DNA of 64,000 nucleotides from Tieghemiomyces parasiticus (taxonomy: Eukaryota; Kickxellomycota; Dimargaritomycetes; Dimargaritales; Dimargaritaceae): contig JANBPT010000040.1 in the NCBI GenBank assembly GCA_027575765.1, positions 32,947 to 96,946 of the forward strand. Direction: 5' to 3'. Below are positions 43,526 to 54,645 of the stretch, piece by piece. Positions within the stretch are counted from its first letter, which is position 1. The number at the start of each line of letters is the position of its first letter. The notes beneath the pieces were generated by a model. The model saw only the letters and a list, made by a program, of their open reading frames with translations, made no database searches and had not been told where the DNA came from. The position numbers and the translations under genes are program-made.

Positions 43526-46045
43526 GAGTGGCGTGGGATCACTGGGTTCGTGGCCAAGTTGGACGGGTAGAAGCCACTCGAGCCGGTGGCACTTTAAAAA
43601 AAGGGTATCGGCGACCAACGGAAGGGACAAAATAAACTTTTTTTTTCTTTAGGGTAGCGATAAAGCCGAACAGAGATACAGGGCGTGGCCTAAATGAGTA
43701 GGCGTAGCGTGCTGTTCAAGATAGAGGATGTGGGAAATCCTATGAACGGCTCTCTCGACATTCCAAGAACTGCCACGGAAAGAAGCGGCGACGTAGTGAG
43801 TCGTCAGGAGCGAGCGGCGCTGATATTACGAGAACAGGGAGCGAGGTGGAGAATAGCTAGCCGCGTGATTAGGAGGCGGGGCGCAGGGGAGCGCGGGGCA
43901 GCGGTATATAAATGGAACCATCGGGGGAGGGGAGGGATGTAAAGTGAAATTTAGGCAGTCCTACTGCAGGTCGCAGGGGTCCTAAAATAGGTCCAGAGCT
44001 CGGAAGAAGAGGGGGCATGCGGTCGACGGTGGGCCGACAGCCTGACGCTCATTGGAGACGGGGGGGGAGGAGCATCGTCAGCCAACGATTGACCCCACGC
44101 CGCTGTTCAGCCGTCGTCGGTCGTCATTAAATGCGTGTATGCGCCAGTGCGGCTTTGACAGAATGCGGCCTAGTTTCTGGGACGGCGTTAAGGTGGTCGA
44201 ATGTCAGTAACCCACCAAGCCCGCTAGTGGAAAGCTAACGCCCAGGTTCTTCTGCCTTATCACTACCCTTTTCCTCCGATTCCTAATGCAAGCACTCCCT
44301 ATCGTTCATCGAACTACATTTCGTCACTTTTGCAGTGCTGAGTATACTGCCAAGGTTGGGGTCGTGGCCGCAACGCTATATCTCTACAATGTGCGTCTAT
44401 GTCTCTCCAGAACTATCTACAACATTGCATGGTCAACGGTTTACAAGTGTTTATCCCCGATAGGGTGGGGGCCAATGTCATAACGAGCCCAATCCGCACA
44501 AACCAGTGGTTGGTTTGGTATTAACTCGGTCATTAATGTCGTCATTAGTGCTTTATCAAGGGGGAGGGCACTGCTGATGCGGCCGGATGGCTGTTCCTAG
44601 CTTCTGGTCCTCACACCTTCTACCGCCAGCTCCCATCACCAAGCACCTACACATGCTTGGCCCGCCATAGTCCTCTCCACCTTCCATTCGGTGCCCACCT
44701 ACCGTGGCATATTGAACACGCAGCTAAGTATGTAAACGTGGAAGCGAGGCTGTTGCCACCGGCTACCGGACCGAATGTTCTTCATGAGGGAACTTTGCTC
44801 GTCACACGCTTGCGCGCTTGTGAAAGTCGCCAATTAACGAAAAGGCGGAGCTAATCGACGGCAGTCTGAGCTCAGCTGTCAGTGAGGCGCCGTGCAAATG
44901 GGAAAGGGCTCGGGTACAGATGTATATCATCTTGGACTACAGCCCCTTATTATCACTGGTTCCTGCCTCCTGCCGCTCCAAGGTCGGTTCTCAGACTGAA
45001 TGATCGGCCAGCCCCCCCCCATAACTTTGCTAAGGTGGCCAAGGGATTCCTTTGATTCAACTTGGTACACTGCATCCGTCCCAAACCGATGGTACGTGCC
45101 ACTGCAGACTAGCTGTTAGGTATTGATACGGGGTTGAAACTCCAAATCCCCCCTCTTCATTATGCTACAAGCCGTACGGCCTTAGCTGATGGAGCTATTG
45201 CCGATTTCCGGCCTAAACCCACGACCGACTCACCGGCGGAACATGGAATCCCGTCGCCTGACCTGCTCGGCGGCTCGTAGGGTGGAAAAATGGAGGGATA
45301 CGTGGCAACAGCGGACGTAGTGCCTCTGATTAACCATACCATCGCGACACATTTCGTCAACCCTAAGCAAAGTTAAGACGGAAGTAATTTTAACCTTATC
45401 GCAGTGGGAAACAGGAGGCTAATGGCATATGATTGGTGCGCCTACTCCTGACGCTCAAACACGTTGCGTAAGCGCCGAGCTCACCCGCCCCTCGGTGCTG
45501 GCTGGTTCGTTTGGGGGAGCACGGTTACGAATATCTGCAGGGTGATATCTAAATAACAATACTTGCAGTAGCCAAAGGTCGGGTCTTAAGTGCCCAACAA
45601 GCCACAGCCAAGGCCATCGAAATGTACACTGGTCGCCGTACGGATTCGTGAAATGGTTTATATTTATCCTCCTTTACACCACCGTGCATAAATGCGAACG
45701 CCTGATCACGTCAAAGGCAAACCCACCTGACCGGCCGGATTGGCTGGGAAGTCAGGGTGCAACACATGACAAAACTTGTGCATTGGCCAGGAGGGGGTGG
45801 CTTCCTTGCTTACTCAGGCCCCGCAAGTAAAGTAAAATTATTTGATTATTTTTTTACAATAATACCCCTCTCTCACACTTCGCTGGTAGTCATTGGTAGA
45901 GTGGGGAAAATAATAGGCTGGTTAGCGAAGTAACTCGACTTGTACTAAAAAGTCACCCATTCGCCTTACTTATCCCGCTTGGGTTTGATACGGTTTCGTA
46001 GGGGTCATCCGTCTTTAGTTTTCTTCTATCGGTTATTTTTTTCGT
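43526..46045. other. Spacer upstream of the GDE1-like gene
   Basis: 2.5 kb. The proximal 400 bp has a TATATAAA box at 43905-43912 and a 23-codon upstream frame (43690-43761, minus). The rest has ordinary composition and no gene; an AT-rich patch at 45830-46045 is the 3' flank of the next gene. Confidence 0.55.
43905..43912 (-). promoter_or_regulatory. TATA-like element upstream of GDE1-like gene
   Basis: TATATAAA on the plus strand, TTTATATA on the minus. It lies 380 bp upstream of the ATG at 43525 and upstream of the 23-codon minus-strand frame, so it could serve the minus-strand gene. Orientation is not decided. Confidence 0.3.
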
Positions 46046-47812
46046 TTAGCCTCGTCGACTTTCAGAGAGGTGTCGGTTAAGGGTCGTCAGCTCCTGGTGG
46101 ATCTGGCGTAACGACTGCAGCACCTCGCGTTGGAACCCTTCGGTGCTCGCCTGCGCCTCACGTTGCCACCCGTGAGCGGCAGTGATATCCTGGACTATAC
46201 GGCTTAGATTTGCAGCGGGCCCCTCCGATAAGAAGGTCGTTTGGTGGGCCACACGCGGGGATAACGGGACGGAGCGCGGCTGACTCGGCTGGTTAATGGG
46301 GAGGTTGGTGCTTAAGGGCCCCGCCGGTCGGGGTGCGGAGCGAAGGGAATGAACCGAGCGCAGATCGGGAAAAGGAGTAGTAGTGGTGGTATTGGGGTGA
46401 GCGTGGTCCTGCAGGGGAGGCTGGCCGGCCTCGGCGTAACTGCCCCCGGAATGAAAGGGTGGCCAAAAAGACACGCGGCCGCCGTCCGACCACCGGCGGG
46501 CCCGTTCGTACGTTGGTATCTGGACCGTCAATGCCGATGGTGGTCTGTGTAGATGGTCAGGAAGAGGTGTAGGAATCGTGGTGGGTGGCTGAGAACATGA
46601 CACGGGGCATACGGTGGAACCGGACGAACTGGGTTGTGGAGTAGGGGACAGGTGCGGTTCCCAACCAGCTCCGGACGCTCCGTGGCGACTTGTGGTGCCT
46701 GGAACGCGAGGATCGTAATGGACTTGCTGTGCTCTGGTGGGCAATTCCGAGGCTGGGGGACCCGAATCAACGAGTTGTCGCTGCCGCTTGTATGGGTCCT
46801 CGGCGTAAGAGACGCCCACTGCATTTAACTGATTAAGCCTCCGTTTTACCGGGGACATGCTACCCCCGCCGGCCACCGCTGGTAGCGAACCCCTCGATAG
46901 CAACGGGTTGGAGTCCACGCGATCGACAGGCCGGGAGGGTGAGGAGCTGCGTGATTTACTGGGCCAGGCTTCAGATGACATTGGCCGCTTGGCCGGGACG
47001 GCCGCGGATTGCACGGGGGAGGTATGGGTTTGCGACTGGGCTAACACGGGGCTAAATACTCTGTCCAGTTCTGCCAACCAGAGTGTCGTGCCGGATGATG
47101 GAGTTGAGGGTGTACGGCCGTCAGCGGGATCGCGGAGTTCCAAAAACCACCTCAGCATCTCGAACCAGTAGCCAAAGAGCTCATTGGCGCCGGGGGTCAC
47201 TGTCATGACCTGGCTGCACTCCATTCGGATGGTCGACCACAAATGGTGTAGGTCAGTAGGCGTCTGGTAAATCCAAATCTGTGGTGTGTGGCGACGTAGG
47301 ACGTTGAGAAACCCAAGAATCTCCCCCGCCGACCATGCCGGGGCCCCCCGGTAACCGCTGCGTTGGAAAATGGCCAGGGTTTGGCGGAAGTAGGTGTGGA
47401 GCGCCGTGAACTGGGCGGCTTGGGATGGTGGTGAAAGGGTCGGCGCGGAGCCCTTGGGGTGCGGTACTGACGGTAGCTGTGATGGGGCAAGGTGGACCAC
47501 GGGTGATACCGGGGTGAGCGCATCCGGTGCCAGCTGTGCAGGTGCCGCAGCGGCGCGTGGGAGCGTGGTCGGCGGTACCAGCCGTATTGGCCCGCTCGGG
47601 ACGGCAGGGGTACGTAACGGGCTGAGAGGTGACGCCAGGGTGGGGTGGACCAGCCGAAGCGGTCGGAATGTGCTCACCGGCGGGATCACGGATAAGGGCG
47701 GTGGAGGTCTAACAATTGACATGGGCGTAGTACGTGATGGGCCCTTCGATCCAGTCGTCGTGGCAGGCGTAGGCGGTAGTTGTGATGGGAAGCCGTAGGG
47801 CAGCTGACTCAT
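46046..47812 (-). CDS. Hypothetical Pro/Ser-rich protein (588 aa)
   Basis: A single-exon frame with an ATG at 47812. Residues 1-130 and 270-540 are low complexity, rich in Pro, Ser and Thr. Between them (about 132-250) lies a compact, probably helical segment with many aromatic residues (F-T-A-L-H-T-Y-F-R-Q-T-L-A-I-F, I-L-G-F-L-N-V-L-R-R-H, L-F-G-Y-W-F-E-M-L-R-W-F), which is the likely folded part. Basic clusters P-V-K-R-R-L and Y-K-R-Q-R (about 325-350) could be a nuclear signal. The C-terminal 50 residues are helical and heptad-like (I-H-Q-E-L-T-T-L-N-R-H-L). The layout suggests a nuclear regulatory or scaffold protein, but no family is recognised and the function is unknown. Confidence 0.7.
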   Translation of the reverse strand: MSQLPYGFPSQLPPTPATTTGSKGPSRTTPMSIVRPPPPLSVIPPVSTFRPLRLVHPTLASPLSPLRTPAVPSGPIRLVPPTTLPRAAAAPAQLAPDALTPVSPVVHLAPSQLPSVPHPKGSAPTLSPPSQAAQFTALHTYFRQTLAIFQRSGYRGAPAWSAGEILGFLNVLRRHTPQIWIYQTPTDLHHLWSTIRMECSQVMTVTPGANELFGYWFEMLRWFLELRDPADGRTPSTPSSGTTLWLAELDRVFSPVLAQSQTHTSPVQSAAVPAKRPMSSEAWPSKSRSSSPSRPVDRVDSNPLLSRGSLPAVAGGGSMSPVKRRLNQLNAVGVSYAEDPYKRQRQLVDSGPPASELPTRAQQVHYDPRVPGTTSRHGASGAGWEPHLSPTPQPSSSGSTVCPVSCSQPPTTIPTPLPDHLHRPPSALTVQIPTYERARRWSDGGRVSFWPPFHSGGSYAEAGQPPLQDHAHPNTTTTTPFPDLRSVHSLRSAPRPAGPLSTNLPINQPSQPRSVPLSPRVAHQTTFLSEGPAANLSRIVQDITAAHGWQREAQASTEGFQREVLQSLRQIHQELTTLNRHLSESRRG

Positions 47813-48420
47813 AATGAAGTCGAGCGACAGGCTAAGGAGAAATTATAGTTACGAGGCATAGGGGCAACGAGTTAACGTACGCTCCGATCGTTGCTGACTA
47901 TCGGGTATGCTAATATAAGTTCTAAGCGGGCGGGAACGACCTGGATGATAGTGCAAGAGATGACAGGCGTATGTGAAATTGGAGCGAGAGGGTATGCCAT
48001 TAGAACCTGGGCCCGAGAACACAGCCCGCCGGTAACCAGATTATATATCGAATGACCTTCCCAAGGGCTGTCGTTGGTATAGAAATAGCGTCTCTACAGG
48101 CGCTGCTGGCCGTCCTAATTAGAAACAATAGACCATCATCGAACTTCGCTATTGTCTATATTGTCCTGAATGAACAATCCGTTACGCCAGAAGGACTGGT
48201 TTCACCAGCGTGGGATCTTAGAGGGTAAGGGGTATAAAAAAAAGGGAGGAACCCCGGTGGACCACACTAGACCCAATTCAGATTTCAGGTCTGAATTCAT
48301 AGTGGTAACATTTATCCTTCCCCCCTTTCCAGATATCCAAAGGCTATGACTTCGGGGATTTTTCTGGCCTTTCTGCATCGGAACCTCCCCCTTTTCTCCC
48401 TGCAGTTATCCCTTTAAGGG

Positions 48421-48436
48421 ATATATATATATATAT
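48421..48436. repeat. (AT)8 microsatellite
   Basis: Eight uninterrupted AT units in gene-free DNA. Confidence 0.9.
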
Positions 48437-51400
48437 CTTCCCCGATTCTCACCACAGTTTCCACACAGTGCAGGTCGATTCGATTCAAGTAGGCTTCCCC
48501 GTTTTGATTTGGAAATAAGATTAGAACAATGCGGCAATGCTCATGATGCACATGGAACCTGGGCACGCAACGGTGTGTGACCGGGGCGTGGGTAGGCTAT
48601 GCTTGTTGTTCCTGACGTAGTCGATGGGAAATCTATTTCGAAGTCATTTCTGAACTGACATGCCCGCGGGGCCCCGACATTAGGCTACGTTAGCCAGAAT
48701 CCAATCCCTCGGGCTGCCCGGTGGTTTATATACTGCGACAGATGAGCCTTCAGTGGAGACTACTCTTCAATGGGTCCGCTCTTCCCATGGCTGCACCGCA
48801 TCTAGTAGCGAAATTTTATAGGAATGTAGACGCCGTCGCATCAGAATGCATCTCAAGCGGGTGTAGGGGTCGGAATCCTATTGTTGTATCAAGGTGGGTC
48901 GGGATAGACTGGTTTCCAGGGTCTGGTACCTGACTTCCATTGTGATAAGGATAGTGCTTGCTGCGGCATGTAAGCGTTCGTGTTACAGGGAGGGAGGGGG
49001 ATTTTAAGTCAGTACTTTCATGCGACACACATGACTGTCACCCCGCCTTGACCGCTAACTACCGGCAGTACCGCTAAGGGTTAGCCCCAAGGCACCGAGG
49101 GCCGACCGAGGATAGCCGCCACCACGGGCGACCATATCAACTCTAAGTATCTTTTTTTAAAGGGCCTGATATTGTACTACTTAGCTTCACTGATGACAGG
49201 ACTTTAACTTACCCCTCACAATTGTAGACGTGGGAAAATGAAGAGCATCCGGTCCTAGGCTGTGTTAAGGGATGGAGATAATATTATCCTTCAATAATAT
49301 ACTCTAGTGAATAAATCTAGGAATGCGGTGCTTGCAGCAACTGAACCCCACTGATACGAGCGAGCAGGGTACAACACAGAAGATCGCCCAACGTGTATAT
49401 AATCGATAGACCACAGTACCTTTTCCTTTGGTATACACATAAGGCTATACTGCCCACAATAGCCCTGTCTATACCTGAGTTGGCATGCCCTGACGACCCA
49501 CGTTTGGGGTTTTCACCCCATCCTGTTACGATTCTATACCGAACGGCTAGTCAGAAGGTAACTAATACCACGGTGCAGCCCTCAGGAGGTATAAAACTAA
49601 GGTCAATGACCGGCGTTATCGGTAGCCGCAACCACGACCAGATAAGGGTACGTCCCATTCAATTGACCACTAAGCACTTTGATGTGCAGTTAGGCTGTGG
49701 CTAACTACCCTGGCTGAAGGTACTAGGTTGGGCGATAACTGGCTGAGCGCAGCAGCGTCTAAAATGGCCATCGCTTCGATGAAGGATGGCTGAGCCCATA
49801 TGGTCGCCTCCTGGATTGTGACTAAACCTTGTAATACTAAAAAAAAAAAAATACTTTTTGAGCCCAGCTCACCGGTGGAGTGGTGTCTGGGCCAGTCCTT
49901 ACACGTCTCCACTACTCCCACATTAGTCTCGCCGGACTGAGTTCTAGAGCGGAATATAGGTTCCAGACTTTGATAGTGATGCTGTCCAGTGGCTCTAGCT
50001 ACTGTGTAACCCTCACTTTTGAAGCACATGTACAGTCCCGACCCTGGAAGTACGTCTGCCACGGTGCAACTTCATGTTTCAGGGTTGTCATTTACCGCAT
50101 GCCAGGTCAGCTACGGGCCGTCAGAAACATTGAAGGTGCCTCTGACATCGCAACTTGTGTCATACCCCTCTCTTCCTTTACGATCGGACAGCCACGCTGT
50201 GATTTATTTCTTTCCGAGGATGCCGAGTAGGCCCACACCTCGCAATCCAAGCAAGGAGGGGCGAGGCGGCGTAAGAGTGGCACGGTTTCACAGGTTAGTA
50301 TCCCCCCAAAAAGAACACGACTGTCCTGTTTAGGAAGGCATACAATTCCTCCTCTCTGACATTGCGTGTACGTAGGTGTCATTCTTTAACCCCTGTCTAT
50401 CGAGAACCATTGGGCCGCCCGAGGGCTGGTGATACAGTGAACGGCGCAGATTCGGGGCGTCCTCTTGAAAACCCGCGACGTATGGGGCGGATTAAAGGGA
50501 ATTTCAAACGTTGGAGACCCGTCGCATTAAAGCATAGGTTGTGGCGGGTACTAAAAACCGAGTGCGGAAAGGGTGAGGGGCGATTATTATTATTTTATGG
50601 CGCTCATTTGAAAGAGGAGACCGAGAATGGTTGTGTCGTGCTACGATGGCGGTGTTGACTATAAAAATCCCGTTTAGGAAATGCATAGTATTGGGTGCCG
50701 ATCGAGTCGTAGGCAGTCCTACGCGAGCCGATTCTCTAATTCAGACAGCAACCCCGTTGCCTTGACCAAACGCAATTGGACGTGTAAAAAAGGCGTATGG
50801 CTCAATGAGGAGGATAGTATACGTGACCTACACAGGTACAGTGTCAAGGGAATCCGTTTGCCCATTCTCCATTTGAGCGGGAGGTCATCTGCGGTATGTA
50901 CGACCAGTAAGCACGGGAGGGAGGGTGCTACCCTGGGGGTATCGGCACCACGCCAACGCTTGGGGTAAGAAAGGGCACATTTAGACTGGCAATAGAGATA
51001 CAGCCTGTCTCACTGGTCGCTACGATCTACGCTAGTGGCACCCTAAATGCAATTGGGCCCTGGAAGATGATACACTGATGATTTCATCTCGTCGTATCGA
51101 GACGGCGTGGCTAGAGGGCAGGCTGATCTATTTGGTAACGGCGAGTCGTGATCTGCTCCAGTAATCGGTACCTCTATCCATTCATCCTTTAAGAGAATTG
51201 GTATATTCAAATGTATCTATTATGACCCCCTCCCTCTGGCCCTCAGTGACAGAGGTTTTGTCGTTTCATAAGGCAGGCCTCCCTACTAACACAGAGCCGC
51301 TTGGCTTGACTACAGTTCGGAAGAAATAGATTAGATCACCTATACCACCGTGTTGAATGGCTACTTTTGGCCAGCTACCGTTCCGCACTGGCCCACGGAT

Positions 51401-51581
51401 CTTTCCCATCAAGGAGGGGTAAGGGCGTACGGCTGGACGGCGGGTGGGTAGCATGTCTCGACCGCCTGTCAGCGGTGTGGCACTTCAATACTAAAGGGGG
51501 TAGAGGAAGAGGAAGGGGGCAACAGGCACTGGTCGGCCAAGCTTCCGGAATAATTTCCTGGCAGACCATGCTCCAATGCCA

Positions 51582-51588
51582 TATAAAA
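51582..51588 (+). promoter_or_regulatory. TATA box of the small secreted protein gene
   Basis: TATAAAA 160 bp upstream of the ATG at 51742, followed by a pyrimidine-rich leader. Confidence 0.5.
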
Positions 51589-51741
51589 GAGCCTGACCAC
51601 GGCCAACTGTTAGTGGTAAATCAGACCGCCCATCTACTCCAGCTAACATCGTCCGCTCACCGTCCTTCCTGTTTCGAGGTCCCCGCGTCACTTCCCCCTC
51701 CCCTCCAGCCCGACTTGACCTATCCCCGACCCATATCCGCC

Positions 51742-52005
51742 ATGCGTGTTCTTTCGCTTGTCATTGCCGGCTTTACCGCTGTAATCACCGTGTCTGCCTC
51801 TAACTCCGACAAAATGAATATTAACTACATTAACGGAGATGGAAACAAGAGCTCTGGTTCGAACTCTGGCCAAGGAGGATATCACTACACCGGTAGCTAC
51901 TCGACGGATCCGAACCATAACACCGTTAATGAATACTATGCGAAAATCGCTAGAGAAAACGCTGCGAAGCAGGCCCGTAAAGCGAAGGGCAAGGCTAAGC
52001 AGTAA
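51742..52005 (+). CDS. Small secreted protein (87 aa) of unknown function
   Basis: The ATG at 51742 (context CCGCCATGC) starts a signal peptide of about 19 residues (V-L-S-L-V-I-A-G-F-T-A-V-I-T-V-S-A). The mature part is about 68 residues: a Gly/Ser/Asn-rich middle (N-I-N-Y-I-N-G-D-G-N-K-S-S-G-S-N-S-G-Q-G-G-Y), then T-V-N-E-Y-Y-A-K-I-A-R-E-N-A-A-K-Q-A and a lysine-rich end. It has no cysteine. The frame is open upstream to 51367, but that part spans the TATA box and leader and is not coding. The layout (strong TATA box, pyrimidine leader, tiny secreted product) fits a regulated exported peptide or cell-wall component. No family is recognised; secretion is predicted, function is unknown. Confidence 0.65.
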   Translation: MRVLSLVIAGFTAVITVSASNSDKMNINYINGDGNKSSGSNSGQGGYHYTGSYSTDPNHNTVNEYYAKIARENAAKQARKAKGKAKQ

Positions 52006-54645
52006 TCCTCACTATATACCAATAATGTGCTCGCCGGTGGCTACGAATTCCTGGTTGATCGGTATCTTACCCTCTTAGTAAAGAATACTTTCATCTAAGT
52101 AAGGCAACAGTGCCAGTTTTTTTTATTGGACGATCCCTTTTTTTTGCTTGACTGAAGTAAATACTGAATCGGAAAGAGGGGAAGGTGCTCTTTATGATGT
52201 GGTTGCGTATGCCTGACTGGCGAGTTATAGAGAACACATTAACATTTCACAAAGCCTTAGGGGGTCAAGCCTATTGGGTAAAGATGGAGACCGGCAAGTT
52301 GTAAGGGTGGCAGCCATATGGCCTCACCCTCTGAATTCTCTTCTGCACCCTCTCCCCGGTATGTCCCACTCCACTTCATTTTTTACGGTATCCCGCTACC
52401 CTAGTCCCTACAAGATACACTTACCCTCCCAAAGCACCGGTGACCGCCCCATCGCTCGATTGACTCCAGCCCAGCTTAAGCTTTCAATATGTAACTGATG
52501 CGATCGTTAACCCGGACTTTGAGCTATGGCTCACTGATTAATTGTTAGTGTTTATTACTAGGAGATGTTCTTTTTCCATCCAACCTCTTGAGCTTATGAC
52601 CTGCTGTCACTCCGTAGAGAATGCCCACATTTTTCCTAGTCAGGAGGCCTCACCAGGTGCCCAAGTGCAACGAGTCCTGGAATTCGAACTGAATAGGTAC
52701 CATGTACCCAGCGGGATCATCATTCCGCCAGGTCACGTTTTCCATGTGCCAAGCGGACTCAATCAGCGCCCTATATCCGCATACCGTTTTTTTCCACGAC
52801 GCCCATGGGCTGTTAACGTAGGGGAGGGGCAACTTGAACTCTTTGCGGAATGCCAGGTTGGCTCAGCGGGGCAAAGTCACCACCACGGGTCGAGTTCCCC
52901 CTGTAAACGGAATACCATGTAGCCGTCCAGGGTCGTCCGCCATGGCGACCAATGACGTGCTGACGGCCAGTGCACATGACCTGGTGCCATCCCCGGCTTT
53001 CCTTCTCATTACTGCCATCAGTAAAGCCAAAGGTAGAGTCAGTTAGGTCGGATCGGCCCCGTCACTTTAGGCCCTGGGAGCTAAAGGGCCCATAATAGCT
53101 GCCTGTACTCGTAAAGCCAGGTTCCAGAGTGGGGGGAAAGATGAAATTTCCATCGTTGGGAAAAGGTGGAAGCGTGCCCGTAGTAGGCTAATGCCGACAG
53201 GGACCGTGGGGGAGGGGGCGTGGGGGGGCAGAAAAGGCTTAAGGTCTGAAGCTACCAACAGGGTGACCTTTTTAAGGCAATGGAAACCTAAGGAGTTCAC
53301 CAAGGTAAATCTGGTTGCTTTAGCTCACATGAAAAGGGTGTACATGGGCACACGTCAAATAAATCTCACGGCCTCAACTAGTCTTCCAGCCCTTGCAGGC
53401 CTGGCCCGCTAATGCTGATGGCGTTTATCTGGCTGTTATGGTGGGTGGCAAAGGATACCTCGCGAGTGGGGTGGCCATAGGCCGCTGTCTGTCCAGGCTT
53501 AACCCCGACATGGCTGGTACTTAGGGTAATCCATAGCTGGGCACTCAGCGGTGGCGCGGCACCGAGGTCACACAATATCGACAAACAAATCTTGAGTTGG
53601 GTAAGGAGTAGTATCCAAAGGCGACCCACCAAGCAGAGAGAGAGAGAGAGAGAGGGGGGGGCGACCGTTACAGGCCGTGGCGGAGCAGCAACTCCAGTAT
53701 GGTGGAAACAGCACAGCTGGGTGACGTGGCGAGTCCAGGACTCTTCAGACCCAGGGTCCGGGGTACGACCGATGCCATCAGGTGTAACATGTAGAGCCTC
53801 TGCCGAGCCTGGCCGTCTGTACACGGCAGCCGCTGTGGTTCAATTAATTAGCATGCCCTCCTCAGGCGTCGTCAACACCGCCGTCCCGCCTGGCCATGCA
53901 CGCACCTTGGGTGACACGGCCATTGGTTTTGGCGGTCGGGCCAGTACCCCACCCTCCTCTCTGACCAGTATTACCTCCCCACAGCATCATAAGCTATGGC
54001 CAACGGACCCCCTTCCTGTCTAATGCCCATGGCTGTGCTGTCCTTCTCGCCCTCCACCATGGCTTGCGGTCTGTCGCCACTGTCCCAGCCAGCCCTGGCC
54101 GCCTCCGCCCCTCACCTCCATCAGCCCCTCGCCATTATCCTCCCGCACTCGGCTGTGCCGACAAGCTACTCAACCCGACCCGACCACGGCGGGACCAGTG
54201 GAGTCTATGTCACCTGCACAATTGACAAATAGCTCCACACCTCCCAACTCTCCCTGCCCGGTTCTTACAGCCGCCATCAAGCCTGTCGTCTGACCTTCAC
54301 ACTCCTCTTATCCCCTTACTTCTCCAACCTGTCCTGCTAGCCATCGACTTATTTTTAGCGAGGACACCCCCCGGCTCGGCTAGACCTCTTTGTCTTTCTA
54401 TATCGCCACTTCACGACAAGACTGCTCTACCCTCATTACCTCCCCGCCAAGCCAGCAGCTCCCCGCATTCATTCGGTCGGCCCACTCCGCCACCCTAGCC
54501 TATCAGGTTCCGCAATAAGTGGCCAGTCACCCCCGGGGTCCTGACAACCCGCCCTCTCCCATTCCATTACCCTCTGCTCCTACCTTGACCAGCTCTACCG
54601 CGCCAACGCCCTCCACCCCCCCCCCCCTCCTCCTCCTCGCCCACC
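52006..54645. other. Spacer upstream of the septin-like gene
   Basis: 2.6 kb. An (AG)10 run followed by seven or more G lies at 53635-53662. From about 53820 to 54645 the plus strand is pyrimidine-rich and open in several Ser/Pro-rich frames, most likely promoter and leader DNA for the gene at 54646. No gene is supported. Confidence 0.5.
53635..53654. repeat. (AG)10 microsatellite
   Basis: Ten AG units followed directly by a G run. Confidence 0.9.

Larger units (their letters stand above)
47813..51741. other. Long spacer, no gene seen
   Basis: 3.9 kb. It contains a TATAAAA at about 48233, a short hairpin near 48277-48297, an (AT)8 run at 48421-48436 and many frames of 60-130 codons without family resemblance. 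The last 160 bp is the promoter of the small secreted protein gene. Confidence 0.5.

Noticed and set aside
51367..51741. N-terminal extension of the small secreted protein frame
   Set aside because: It covers the TATA box and pyrimidine leader and would hide the signal peptide; the start at 51742 fits better.
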